Shown here one piece after another: positions 1-8,469 of a stretch of DNA of 64,000 bases (position 1 is its first letter; each line of letters opens with the position of its first letter). Source of the stretch: Paracoccaceae bacterium Fryx2 (GTDB lineage: Bacteria; Pseudomonadota; Alphaproteobacteria; Rhodobacterales; Rhodobacteraceae); assembly GCA_032334235.1 (NCBI GenBank), contig JAVSGI010000005.1, positions 1,984,001-2,048,000 on the forward strand, in the 5' to 3' direction. Below the pieces are notes generated by a model. That model was given only the letters and a program-made list of their open reading frames with translations, did no database searches and was not told the DNA's origin. The translations under genes and the position numbers were made by a program.

Positions 1-2157
1 GTGTTGATCGGCGGCGGACATGCCCATGCGCTGGTGCTGCGGATGTGGGGGATGGACCCGTTGCCGGGCGTGCGGCTGACGGTGATAAACCCCGGCCCGG
101 TGGCGCCCTATACCGGCATGTTGCCGGGGCATGTCGCCGGACACTACGGGCGCGACGACCTGATGATCGACCTCGTGCCGCTGGCGCGCCACGCCGGGGC
201 GCGGGTGGTGCTGGACCGGGCGGCGGGAATCGACCGGGCGGCGCGGCGGGTGCTGCTGGAAGGGCGGGGGCCGCTGCCCTATGACGTGGCCTCGATCGAC
301 ATCGGCATCGGATCCGACCTGCCCGACCTGCCGGGTTTTGCCGAACATGCGGTGGCCGCCAAGCCGCTGGGCGGCTATGCCGAGCGTTGGGCGGCGTTTG
401 TGGCCGAAGGCCGGGCCTGCCCGCGGCTGGTGGTGATCGGGGCCGGGGTGGGCGGGGTGGAGCTGGCGCTGGCCTCGGCACACCGTCTGCGGGGGGCGGG
501 GGTGAGCCCCGAGGTGGTTCTGCTGGAACAGGCCGGGGTCGCCCTGCCCGGCATCGGGGCCGGGGCGCGGGCGGCGTTGCTGGCGCATCTCGACCGGCTG
601 GGGGTGCGGCTGCTGACCGCGGCGCGGCCCGCACGGATCGAGGCGGGGGCGGTGGTGCTGGAGGATGGCCGGGTGCTGCCTTCGGATTTCACATTGTCGG
701 TGGCGGGGGCGCGGCCGCAGGGGTGGCTGGCAGATACCGGGCTTGTGCTGACCGATGGTTTCGTGTCGGTGGGGCCAACGCTGCAATCATCGGACCCGGC
801 GATCTTTGCTGCGGGGGATTGCGCGCATCTGGCACATGCGCCGCGCCCAAAGGCCGGGGTGTTCGCGGTGCGCGAGGCGCCGGTGCTGATGCACAACCTG
901 CGCGCGGCGCTTTCCGGCGGGGCGATGCGGCGCTACCAGCCGCAGCGCGACTACCTCAAGCTGATCTCGACCGGCGGCAAGGGGGCGGTGGCCGACAAGG
1001 CCGGGTTGCGGCTGGACGGGGCCTGGCTCTGGCACTGGAAGGACCGGATCGACCGAAGGTTCATGGCGAAGTTCGCGGCTTACCCGGCGATGGCGGCCGC
1101 GCCGCTGCCCGCCGTTGTGGCGCTTGGGCTGCGCGAGGCGCTGGCGGGCGCTCCGCTCTGCGGCGGCTGCGGCGCCAAGGTGGGGGCGGCGGATCTGGCG
1201 GTTGCGCTGCGGGCGCTGCCCGCGCCGCAACGGGCCGAGGTGGTTTCGGGCCCCGGCAACGATGCGGCGGTGCTGCAGCAGGGGGCGGGGTTCCAGGTGC
1301 TGACCACCGACCATCTGCGCGCCTTCACGCTGGATGCGGGCCTGATGGCGCGGATCGCCGCGACCCATGCGCTGGGCGACATCTGGGCGATGGGTGCGGC
1401 ACCGCAATCGGCGCTGGCGCAGGTGACGCTGCCGCGCATGTCGCCCCGGATGCAGACGGAAACCCTGCGCGAGATCATGACGGCAGCCGCGGCGGTGTTC
1501 CGCGAAGCCGGGGCGGATGTGCTGGGCGGGCACACTTCGGTGGGGGCGGAACTGACACTGGGCTTCAGCGTGACCGGGGTGGCCGGGCGCATCATCGCCA
1601 AGGGCGGGGCCCGGCCGGGCGACGCGCTGATCCTGACAAAGCCGCTGGGCACCGGCACCATCCTTGCCGCCGAAATGGCGATGAAACGGTTGCCGGGGCT
1701 GATGCTGGGCGAGGTGGTGGCGGCGGCCTTTGCGGGGATGCTGCGCCCGCTGGGGCCTGCCGCGGCAATACTCGCACCCGAGGCGCGGGCGATGACCGAT
1801 GTCACCGGCTTCGGACTTGCCGGGCATCTGCTGGAGATGCTCGACGACTCGGGCTGTGCTGCCACGCTGGATGCGGCGGCGATCCCGCTCTTGCCGGGGG
1901 CTGAAGCTCTTGCGGCGGCGGGCGTGGCCTCCAGCCTCGCACCCGCCAACCGGGCGGCCTGCGCGCCGCGCATGGCATTTGCCGAAAGCCCGCGCGCGGC
2001 GCTGCTGTTCGATCCGCAGACGGCGGGCGGGCTGCTTGCCGCGGTGCCGGGGGCGCGGGCAGAGGCCTTGCTGGAAGAACTGCGCTTGGCGGGCGATACC
2101 GCCGCGATCATCGGCCGGGTGACGGAAGGGGCGGCGTTCGCGACCCTGATCGGCTGA
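1..2157 (+). CDS. selD: FAD/NAD(P)-binding oxidoreductase fused to selenide, water dikinase (5' end cut by window)
   Basis: SelD makes selenophosphate from selenide and ATP, the selenium donor for selenocysteine or 2-selenouridine in tRNA. The first ~370 residues form an NDH-2-like flavin disulfide oxidoreductase module (dinucleotide fold LIGGGHAHAL at the start, VVIGAGVGGVELA near residue 145, and an FAD-binding FAAGDCAHLAH near 270). The SelD domain begins near residue 380 with LCGGCGAK, giving the nucleophile Cys390 (a TGC codon, so Cys rather than Sec) and Lys393, in window numbering. The reading frame is open to base 1 and family members usually have several residues before the LIGGGH motif, so the gene probably starts just outside the window. 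Its convergent neighbour is mnmH, the user of selenophosphate. The fusion is known in several proteobacteria; the role of the flavin module is not established to my knowledge. Confidence 0.93.
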   Translation: MLIGGGHAHALVLRMWGMDPLPGVRLTVINPGPVAPYTGMLPGHVAGHYGRDDLMIDLVPLARHAGARVVLDRAAGIDRAARRVLLEGRGPLPYDVASIDIGIGSDLPDLPGFAEHAVAAKPLGGYAERWAAFVAEGRACPRLVVIGAGVGGVELALASAHRLRGAGVSPEVVLLEQAGVALPGIGAGARAALLAHLDRLGVRLLTAARPARIEAGAVVLEDGRVLPSDFTLSVAGARPQGWLADTGLVLTDGFVSVGPTLQSSDPAIFAAGDCAHLAHAPRPKAGVFAVREAPVLMHNLRAALSGGAMRRYQPQRDYLKLISTGGKGAVADKAGLRLDGAWLWHWKDRIDRRFMAKFAAYPAMAAAPLPAVVALGLREALAGAPLCGGCGAKVGAADLAVALRALPAPQRAEVVSGPGNDAAVLQQGAGFQVLTTDHLRAFTLDAGLMARIAATHALGDIWAMGAAPQSALAQVTLPRMSPRMQTETLREIMTAAAAVFREAGADVLGGHTSVGAELTLGFSVTGVAGRIIAKGGARPGDALILTKPLGTGTILAAEMAMKRLPGLMLGEVVAAAFAGMLRPLGPAAAILAPEARAMTDVTGFGLAGHLLEMLDDSGCAATLDAAAIPLLPGAEALAAAGVASSLAPANRAACAPRMAFAESPRAALLFDPQTAGGLLAAVPGARAEALLEELRLAGDTAAIIGRVTEGAAFATLIG

Positions 2158-2192
2158 CGTTGTGGCCACCCTCTGCCCCGCGAAACCCCGCC

Positions 2193-2240
2193 AAAAATCT
2201 TGAACAAGATTTTTGCAAGATCCTTGCTTCAAGGATCTTG
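2193..2240. terminator. Two tandem hairpins between convergent selD and mnmH
   Basis: Two back-to-back hairpins are visible. The first has a 10-bp stem (AAAAATCTTG at 2193-2202 with CAAGATTTTT at 2205-2214, 2-nt loop). The second has an 11-bp stem (CAAGATCCTTG at 2216-2226 with CAAGGATCTTG at 2230-2240, 3-nt loop). The first has T-runs in both directions, so it can serve as a bidirectional terminator for the two converging genes. Confidence 0.75.
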
Positions 2241-2267
2241 GTCCCGGCCCTGCCGCACGCGCGGCCG

Positions 2268-3323
2268 TCAGACGCCTTGCACCTGCGCCGCGATCCGCTC
2301 GGCCAGATCATCCAGCGCGGCGGGCCCAAGATCGTCGGTCGCGAAGTCCCGCCAGCTCCCGTCATCCGCCCAGCGGTCGCGGTGCTTGCCATAGCGCGGG
2401 TCATAATGGCGCTGCATCAGATCGGCCGCCAGCGCCCGGAACGCGCCCGCAGCCGCCTGCGCCTGCCAACCCTCGATCACTTCGGCGGCGTGCAGCGGTT
2501 TCAGCGCCGCGATGCGCCGGGCAAGCAGGTCGGGGTCGGCCACCAGATCGGCATAGGCGCGGCACAGATAGTCGGCCCGGGCCGCCACCGGGGCCGCCAC
2601 GGCCAGCCGGGGAGCGGCGGTCATCGCCTTCCACAGGCCGGGCGGCAGGCGGCAATTGCCGATCTTCGACGATTCCGCCTCGATCACCACCGGGCGGGCG
2701 GGGTCGAGCCGCGCGATTTCCAGCGCCAGTGCGCCCTCGAAGGACTTCTGCGACGGCTGCCCCTCAGGATGGCCGCCAAACAGTGACCCGCGGTGCCGCG
2801 CCAGCCCTTCGAGGTCGATCACCTGTACGCCCCGCTTGGACAGAAGGGCCAGGATCTCGGTCTTGGCAGAACCGGTGTTGCCGTCGAGCACCAGCACCTT
2901 CGCCGGAAACGGCGTGTCGTAAAGTGCCTGCACCACCATCCCGCGCCACGCCTTGTAGCCGCCCGTCACGGTTTCTGCCCGCCAGCCGATCTGCGACAGG
3001 ATGGTGGCGAAAGACCCCGAGCGTTGCCCGCCGCGCCAGCAATAGACCAGCGGCCGCCAGCCGCCCGGCATCTCGGCCAGCGCGCCTTCCAGGTGTTTCG
3101 CGGCATTGCGCGCCACCAGCGCCGCGCCCAGCTTGCGCGCGGTGAAGGGGCTGACCTGCTTGTAGATCGTGCCGACCCGCGCGCGTTCGGCGTCATCCAG
3201 CACCGGCAGGTTGATCGCGCCCGGCAGGTGGTCCTCGGCCCATTCGGCAGGGGAGCGCACGTCGATCACGGCATCGCAGCCAAGGCGGAAGATCTCGGTC
3301 AAGCTGGTGAGGGTGATGGCCAT
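2268..3323 (-). CDS. mnmH: tRNA 2-selenouridine synthase MnmH/SelU
   Basis: Replaces sulfur by selenium in the wobble 2-thiouridine of tRNA-Lys/Glu/Gln, through a geranylated intermediate, using selenophosphate from SelD. The 351-residue protein has an N-terminal rhodanese domain with the active-site loop YCWRGGQRSGS (Cys95) and a C-terminal P-loop domain (GNTGSAKTE near residue 148), the two-domain layout and length of the family. It converges on selD across a hairpin-rich gap, and this pairing supplies both donor and user of activated selenium. No selA, selB or selC is visible in the window, so the local evidence is for the selenouridine branch only. The ATG start fits the family N-terminus (rhodanese begins ~15 residues in). 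Confidence 0.93.
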   Translation of the reverse strand: MAITLTSLTEIFRLGCDAVIDVRSPAEWAEDHLPGAINLPVLDDAERARVGTIYKQVSPFTARKLGAALVARNAAKHLEGALAEMPGGWRPLVYCWRGGQRSGSFATILSQIGWRAETVTGGYKAWRGMVVQALYDTPFPAKVLVLDGNTGSAKTEILALLSKRGVQVIDLEGLARHRGSLFGGHPEGQPSQKSFEGALALEIARLDPARPVVIEAESSKIGNCRLPPGLWKAMTAAPRLAVAAPVAARADYLCRAYADLVADPDLLARRIAALKPLHAAEVIEGWQAQAAAGAFRALAADLMQRHYDPRYGKHRDRWADDGSWRDFATDDLGPAALDDLAERIAAQVQGV

Positions 3324-3361
3324 GCCGCCCTTCTAGCCCAAGCGCCGCCCGACCGGAAGCG

Positions 3362-4516
3362 TCAGATCCCCTCGCAAAGCCGGTCCAGCAGCGCCGCCAG
3401 CATCGCCTCGCAGCGCGCAAGCTGGTCAAGGCTGACATATTCGTCGGGCTTGTGGCCCTGCGCCATGCTGCCCGGGCCGCAGATCACGGTCGGAATGCCC
3501 AGCCGGGCGTGGAACAGCCCGCCTTCGGTGCCGAAGGCCACCTTGATCGTGCCATTCGCCCCGGTCAGCCCCTTGACGAAGTTCACCACCGCCGCATCGG
3601 ACGGCGTGCCAAGGCCGGGGTAATCCCACAGACGATCCACCACGATGGCCGCCTCGGGGAAGGCGGGGCGCAGCGGTGCCACGATGCTTTCGGCCGCCGC
3701 GCGCAGATCGGCGATCAGCGCCTCGGGGTCGTCGCCCGCCAGCGAGCGGATCTCGAAATCCAGCGCGCAGGCATTGGGCACGATGTTGACCTGCACGCCG
3801 CCGTTCATCTTGCCGACATGCAGCGTGCTATAGGGCACGTCATAGTCGCCGTCGCGCAGGCCGGTCGCCGCGACGCGTGCCTGCAACGCCCGGACGGCGT
3901 TCAGGAAATCGGCCCCAAGATGCAGCGCGTTCAGCGCCATCGGGGCCAGTGCCGAATGCCCCTCGCGCCCGGTGCAGGTCGCGCGCAGCGCCACCTTGCC
4001 CTTGTGGCCGGTGGCGACCTGCATCCCGGGCGGTTCGCCCACGATGCACATGCGCGGCCGCACCGGCGCGGCCGCCAGCAGGTCGATCAGCGAGCCGACG
4101 CCAAGGCACCCAACCTCTTCGTCATACGACAGCGCCAGATGCAGCGGCACCTGCAGGGGCGGCGTGGCGGCCCGCAGCATCGCGACAACAGCACAGGCGA
4201 CAAAGCCCTTCATGTCGGTGGTGCCGCGCCCGTAAAGCCGCCCGTCGGCCTCGGTCAGCGCGAAGGGCGGCCGGGTCCAGGCCTGCCCTTCCACCGGGAC
4301 GACATCGGTATGGCCCGACAGCATGACGCCGCCCGCCCCTTCCGGCCCGACGCTGGCGTAAAGATTGGCCTTGCCGCCGCCCTCATCGGGAATCAGCACC
4401 ACCCGCGCCCCGGCCTCCTGCAAAAGGTCGCGAACAAAGGTCATCAGCGCCATGTTGGGCCGCGAACTGACCGTGTCGAACCCCACCAGCCGTTCGAGGA
4501 TCGCGCGCATCTGCAT
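3362..4516 (-). CDS. argE: Acetylornithine deacetylase (M20 family)
   Basis: Hydrolyses N-acetylornithine to ornithine and acetate in arginine synthesis; a cytoplasmic, metal-dependent M20 peptidase-fold enzyme. Metal-site motifs are present in order: SGHTDVVPVEG, GRGTTDMKGF and YDEEVGCLG, followed by the dimerisation domain and a C-terminal GPGSMAQGHKPDEYVS with the last His ligand region. I chose the ATG at 4516 (384 aa) because AAGGTGG lies 5 nt upstream; a further in-frame extension of 10 residues exists but lacks a ribosome-binding site. The stop is ~38 bp from the mnmH start on the same strand, so the two may be co-transcribed, though their functions are unrelated. Succinyl-diaminopimelate desuccinylase is a less likely alternative. 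Confidence 0.88.
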   Translation of the reverse strand: MQMRAILERLVGFDTVSSRPNMALMTFVRDLLQEAGARVVLIPDEGGGKANLYASVGPEGAGGVMLSGHTDVVPVEGQAWTRPPFALTEADGRLYGRGTTDMKGFVACAVVAMLRAATPPLQVPLHLALSYDEEVGCLGVGSLIDLLAAAPVRPRMCIVGEPPGMQVATGHKGKVALRATCTGREGHSALAPMALNALHLGADFLNAVRALQARVAATGLRDGDYDVPYSTLHVGKMNGGVQVNIVPNACALDFEIRSLAGDDPEALIADLRAAAESIVAPLRPAFPEAAIVVDRLWDYPGLGTPSDAAVVNFVKGLTGANGTIKVAFGTEGGLFHARLGIPTVICGPGSMAQGHKPDEYVSLDQLARCEAMLAALLDRLCEGI

Positions 4517-4712
4517 GTGGACCACCTTTCCGTTGCCCGCCACCAAAGCCGAAATCCGCGCCGACCGGAAGCCCCCGGCCCTGGGCTGCGCCCGCTGCCG
4601 GGGTTTGCATGACGGTACATGTCACGACGAACAGGCTTCTCAAACTCCGGGGCCGGTGACACATTCGCCCCAACCGCCTCCGTTGCGCGGGGCCATCACA
4701 GGACCTGACCCC

Positions 4713-5405
4713 ATGACGCTCAAATCGCTTTCCGCCGTTCTGGCCACCGCAGCACTGGCGGCGCTCGCCTCGCCGGCCCCGGCACAGGACAAGACCGGCG
4801 CCAACGTCGATCCCACAGGCGTCGGCACCAGGGGTGCGGTGTCGCAACTGGCGCTGGCGCAGCAGCTTTATGCCCTCGGCCTGGCCGACAAGGATGCGCT
4901 GACCGTGCTGACCGCCGCGAAACTGGCCGGTTCGGTCGAGATCGCCAGCGTCGAGCGCAAGAAGGAAACGAAGGGCGATGCCGCTGCCGAAGAGGCCGAC
5001 ACGAGCGATGCGCCGGTGGACGCCGCAACGATGCTGGCCTCGGCCAGAACCCTTGCGGGCGAAGATGAAACCCTGATCGGCCTGATCGAGGTTGCCGGGG
5101 CCGAAGGCTCGCGCGGGCGCATCGGCGGGGCATCCAGCACCCTTTCGCGCCTTCCTGCCGGACAATCCGACGTGTGGGAAGTGCCGTTCTTCGGCAACTC
5201 GCTGGCCGAAGTCGCCGTTCTGGGCGACGGCGATGCCGACCTCGACGTGCTGGTCGCCGACGAGAACGGCAACGCGATCTGCGTCGAAACCGGTTCTTCC
5301 GACACGGTCTATTGCGATTTCGTGCCGTCGTGGAACGGCTACTTCCACGTGACCGTCACGAACACCGGAAACCGCCGCAACAGCTATGACCTTGTCACGA
5401 ACTGA
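4713..5405 (+). CDS. Exported protein with C-terminal PPC-like beta domain
   Basis: 230 residues with a clear Sec signal peptide (MTLKSLSAVLATAALAALASPAPAQ) and no recognised enzyme motif. The middle (residues ~60-125) is acidic and Ala-rich. The last ~80 residues (GQSDVWEVPFFGNSLAEVAV, then DADLDVLVADENG, then NGYFHVTVTNTG) look like a bacterial pre-peptidase C-terminal (PPC) beta-sandwich, usually found on secreted proteins as a substrate- or surface-binding domain. A peptidase module is absent, so this would be a stand-alone PPC-type protein in the periplasm or outside the cell. The start was chosen at the ATG that opens the signal peptide; the frame continues upstream but with no signal. 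The PPC assignment is by eye only. Confidence 0.75.
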   Translation: MTLKSLSAVLATAALAALASPAPAQDKTGANVDPTGVGTRGAVSQLALAQQLYALGLADKDALTVLTAAKLAGSVEIASVERKKETKGDAAAEEADTSDAPVDAATMLASARTLAGEDETLIGLIEVAGAEGSRGRIGGASSTLSRLPAGQSDVWEVPFFGNSLAEVAVLGDGDADLDVLVADENGNAICVETGSSDTVYCDFVPSWNGYFHVTVTNTGNRRNSYDLVTN

Positions 5406-5466
5406 TGTCGGACCTCGGGTGGGGCCGTCGGGCACTGGCCGACGTGCTTTGCGCCAGCGGCCGGAA

Positions 5467-5487
5467 CCGGGGGTTTCACACCCCCGG
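5467..5487. terminator. Hairpin in convergent gap
   Basis: CCGGGGG (5467-5473) pairs with CCCCCGG (5481-5487) around a 7-nt loop, ~60 bp after the upstream stop codon and between two converging genes. No T-run follows, so termination strength is uncertain. Confidence 0.5.
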
Positions 5488-5490
5488 ACC

Positions 5491-5515
5491 CCCGTGGGAT
5501 ATTTGGGAACAGAAG
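5491..5515 (+). repeat. Interspersed GGGATATTTGGG-type intergenic motif
   Basis: Contains GGGATATTTGGGAACAGAAG, a member of the dispersed family also seen near 13.9, 29.8, 32.7-33.0 and 49.3 kb. It lies just after the hairpin in the same convergent gap (5406-5611). The rest of this gap shows nothing gene-like. Confidence 0.6.
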
Positions 5516-5611
5516 AAGCCGGGCTTTCCGCAGGGAGCGTCACCCTTTTGCCAGCCTGCGCGCCCGCTCCGATCCGCGACCGGTTCAAGACTGCACCCGG
5601 TGCCGTGTCGC

Positions 5612-7018
5612 TCAGGGCAGCACCTTGCCCGGATTCATCAGGTTGCGGGGGTCGAGCGTCGCCTTCAGCGCCGCCATGACCGACAGCGCCACAGGATCCT
5701 TGCGCCGCGCCATCGAGGGGCGTTTCGACAGGCCGACACCGTGTTCCGCCGAGAAGCTGCCGCCCAGTTCCGCCACCACATCCTCGATCGTGCTGACGAT
5801 GCGGTCATCCAGTGTGGCGTCGGCAGCCGAGGGGAAGACGGTGAAATGCAGGTTGCCGTCGCCCAGATGCGCCACGGTCAGCGTGTCGGCCCCGGCATCA
5901 AGCAGAGGCACGCGGGCGTGGATGCGGGTCAGGAAGGTTTCCACCGCTTCCAGCGGCACCGCCACGTCGGTGTCGATCAGCGGCTTGCGCGCGAAGGTGA
6001 TCTGCGCCGCCGCCTCGCGCCGGTCCCACATGGCGCGGCGCTGGCTTTCCGATTGCGCCACGACCGCGTCCAGCACCAGACCCTCGTCCATCATCGCGGC
6101 CAGGCTGTCCTGCAGCAGGCCGGTCACGGCCAGCGTGCCGTCGGGCAACGGGGCGGCGTCGCGGGGGGCGGTGGCGCCGACCTCGACCAGGATCGTCACG
6201 TCATGGGTCTGCGCGAAGGGCGGCCGCAGGTCGGGCCGGGCCTCGGCCAGGCGCTGCATGTAGCTGCGGGGCATGAACTCGAACGCCTCGACCGCGCCGC
6301 CGGTCGCGGCCTGCAAGCGGTTCAGCAGCATCAGCGCGTCGGGCAGCGAGCGCAGCGCCAGCGTCGCCGTGGCGTAGGCCAGCGGCCGGGGCACCAGTTT
6401 CATCACAGCGGCGGTGATCACGCCCAGCGTGCCTTCGGCGCCGATGAACAGGTTCTTCAGGTCGTAGCCGGAATTGTCCTTGTGCAGTTCGGACATCAGG
6501 TTCAGCACCCGCCCGTCGGCCAGCACCACCTCCAGCCCCAGACAGAGCGCCCGGGTCGAGCCGTAGCGCAGCACGTTCGACCCGCCCGCGTTGGTGGCCA
6601 GCACGCCGCCGATGGTGGCGGACCCGCGCGCCCCGAACCACAGCGGAAAATAAAGCCCCTCCGCCTCGGCGGCCTCGTGCAGGCGGGCCAGCACCACGCC
6701 CGCCTCGACCACCGCCAGCCGCGACTGCGCGCGGATCTCGCGGATGCGGTTCATCCGTTCCAGACTGAGCATCAGACCGCCGTCGGTCATCGCGCCGCCG
6801 GTCAGCCCGGTCAGGCCGCCCACCGGCACAACCGGCACCCCCGCCTCTGCACAGGCCCGCAGCACGCAGGCAACCCCGGCCGTGTCGGCGGGGCGGGCCA
6901 CGGCGCAGGGCCGGGCGGTGTATTTCCCGGTCCAGTCCGGGCAATAGCGCGCCATGTCGGCCCCGGTCAGCACATGGGACGGGCCCAGCAGGACGGCAAG
7001 GCGGGTCACAAGATCCAT
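5612..7018 (-). CDS. FAD-binding oxidase, GlcD / D-2-hydroxyacid dehydrogenase type
   Basis: A VAO-fold flavoprotein (468 aa) that oxidises a 2-hydroxyacid; the substrate cannot be fixed from sequence (glycolate, D-lactate and D-2-hydroxyglutarate enzymes share this architecture). The N-terminal FAD_binding_4 domain shows PVGGLTGLTGGAM and the IGAEGTLGVIT loop; the FAD-oxidase C-terminal domain shows HLGDGNLHF and SAEHGVGLSK and ends in NLMNPGKVLP. The ATG at 7018 is preferred to the in-frame ATG at 7024 because GGAGA lies 6 nt before the former and directly abuts the latter. No glcE/glcF partners are adjacent, which favours a single-subunit dehydrogenase. Confidence 0.87.
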   Translation of the reverse strand: MDLVTRLAVLLGPSHVLTGADMARYCPDWTGKYTARPCAVARPADTAGVACVLRACAEAGVPVVPVGGLTGLTGGAMTDGGLMLSLERMNRIREIRAQSRLAVVEAGVVLARLHEAAEAEGLYFPLWFGARGSATIGGVLATNAGGSNVLRYGSTRALCLGLEVVLADGRVLNLMSELHKDNSGYDLKNLFIGAEGTLGVITAAVMKLVPRPLAYATATLALRSLPDALMLLNRLQAATGGAVEAFEFMPRSYMQRLAEARPDLRPPFAQTHDVTILVEVGATAPRDAAPLPDGTLAVTGLLQDSLAAMMDEGLVLDAVVAQSESQRRAMWDRREAAAQITFARKPLIDTDVAVPLEAVETFLTRIHARVPLLDAGADTLTVAHLGDGNLHFTVFPSAADATLDDRIVSTIEDVVAELGGSFSAEHGVGLSKRPSMARRKDPVALSVMAALKATLDPRNLMNPGKVLP

Positions 7019-7076
7019 CGGCATTCTCCAGGTCTGGGGGCACTGTTTCAAATCCCCCGCCCGGATGCCAGAGCCA

Positions 7077-7706
7077 TCAGCCCGGCACGCGGTCCAGCAG
7101 CGCCAGCACCTTCGGCCCCAGCGCCTCGACCAGTCTTGCCACGCCTGCGGCATTGGGGTGGATGCCGTCGCCCTGCATCAGCGCGGTGTCCACCAGCCCC
7201 GAGTCCTGCCGGATCAGCGGCTGGAAATAGTCGGCCTCCAGTTCCGCGCCATAGCGCTCCGCAAGATCGGGATAGATGGCGTCGAACGCGATCTTGTAAT
7301 CGGCACCGTAGTTGCCCGGTGCGCGCAGGCCGACCAGCAGCACCGGCAGGCCGCGAGCCTTGGCCTCGGCCAGTATCGCCTCCAGATTGGCGCGGCTGTT
7401 GTCCGGGTCGATGCCGCGCAGCAGGTCGTTGCCGCCAAGGTTGACGATCATCGCATCGACCTCCGGCGTCAGGCTCCAGTCCAGCCGCGACAGGCCGCCC
7501 GCCGTCGTATCGCCGGAAACGCCGGCATTCAGCACCGTGACCTCTGCCCCCTGCCCTGCCAGCCATGCCTGCAATTGCGGCACGAAACCTTCCTCCACCG
7601 GCAGGCCGTAGCCCTGCGTCAGGCTGTCGCCCAGCGCCAGCAGCGTCGCCGGTTCCGCCATCGCCGCCGAGGCGCACAGACTTAACCCCATTGTGATGTT
7701 GCGCAT
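7077..7706 (-). CDS. tesA: Periplasmic SGNH arylesterase / TesA-like lysophospholipase
   Basis: An SGNH-hydrolase acting on acyl esters or thioesters in the periplasm. The ~209-residue protein has a short signal peptide (MRNITMGLSLCASAAMA), block I LALGDSLTQGYGLP with the nucleophile Ser, block III NLGGNDLLRG, and block V DGIHPNAAG with Asp and His. It is divergent from the ybbA/ybbP ABC pair, as in E. coli tesA-ybbAP, which supports the call. The start at 7706 puts GGGGA immediately before the ATG; a second ATG at 7691 is also possible. The frame continues upstream through the divergent ABC gene, but that part is clearly the shadow of ybbA. Confidence 0.88.
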   Translation of the reverse strand: MRNITMGLSLCASAAMAEPATLLALGDSLTQGYGLPVEEGFVPQLQAWLAGQGAEVTVLNAGVSGDTTAGGLSRLDWSLTPEVDAMIVNLGGNDLLRGIDPDNSRANLEAILAEAKARGLPVLLVGLRAPGNYGADYKIAFDAIYPDLAERYGAELEADYFQPLIRQDSGLVDTALMQGDGIHPNAAGVARLVEALGPKVLALLDRVPG

Positions 7707-7758
7707 TCCCCGCCACGCCCCATATCCAAGGGCTAGGCAAGACCGAAGGACAGACTGC

Positions 7759-8469
7759 ATGACCGATCCCGTTCTGGCGCTGAAAGACGCGCAACTGACA
7801 CTGCAGGGCAACGCAGGCCCGGTAGAGATTCTGCGCGGCATCACCCTGCGCGTCGAGGCCGGGCAGACGGTCGGGCTGGTGGGGCCTTCGGGGTCGGGCA
7901 AATCGTCACTCCTCATGCTGATGGGCGGGCTGGAACGCGCCACCGGGGGGCAGGTGATGGCGCTGGGCCATGATCTCACCGCGATGGATGAAGACGGGCT
8001 TGCGCGCTTCCGTCGGGGGAATATGGGGGTTGTGTTCCAGTCCTTCCACCTCATTCCGACGATGACCGCGCTGGAAAACGTGGCGGTGCCGCTCGAACTG
8101 GCGGGAATCCGCGATGCCTTTCCGCGGGCGCGGGCAGAACTGGCCGCCGTTGGGCTGGCCAAGCGGATGGATCATTACCCCAGCCAGATGTCGGGCGGCG
8201 AGCAGCAGCGCGTGGCGCTGGCCCGGGCCGCCGCGCCGCGGCCCGCCATCGTGCTGGCCGATGAACCTACCGGCAACCTTGACGGCACGAATGGCGCGGC
8301 AATCATGGACCTGCTGTTCGGCCTGCGCGACAACCATGGCGCCACGCTGGTGCTGGTGACCCACGCGCCGGAACTGGCGGCGCGCTGCGACCGCGTGGTG
8401 CGGCTGGCCGATGGCCGGATCGCGGGCGAAAGCCCGGGTGCGGCCACCCTGCAACGGGTGTCGGCATGA
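7759..8469 (+). CDS. ybbA: ABC transporter ATPase, YbbA/LolD-like
   Basis: ATP-hydrolysing subunit of a MacB/LolCDE-superfamily ABC complex. The 236-residue protein carries Walker A GPSGSGKS, signature MSGGEQQRVALARA, Walker B IVLADEPTGNLD and an H-loop (LVLVTHAPELA), in the usual order and length. It overlaps the permease gene downstream by 4 bp (ATGA), so translation is probably coupled. Neighbouring tesA (divergent, 52 bp) identifies it as the ybbA-type member rather than lolD or ftsE. In E. coli the transported substrate is not settled; an envelope or lipid-linked role is an inference. Confidence 0.88.
   Translation: MTDPVLALKDAQLTLQGNAGPVEILRGITLRVEAGQTVGLVGPSGSGKSSLLMLMGGLERATGGQVMALGHDLTAMDEDGLARFRRGNMGVVFQSFHLIPTMTALENVAVPLELAGIRDAFPRARAELAAVGLAKRMDHYPSQMSGGEQQRVALARAAAPRPAIVLADEPTGNLDGTNGAAIMDLLFGLRDNHGATLVLVTHAPELAARCDRVVRLADGRIAGESPGAATLQRVSA

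Noticed and set aside
1159-1179. Possible selenocysteine in SelD
   Set aside because: The active-site codon is TGC (Cys), with no in-frame TGA.
787-2232. Long minus-strand frames opposite selD (and similar long frames opposite most genes)
   Set aside because: High-GC shadow frames; their codon third positions and residue content (Arg, Gln, His, Pro) are not those of real genes here.
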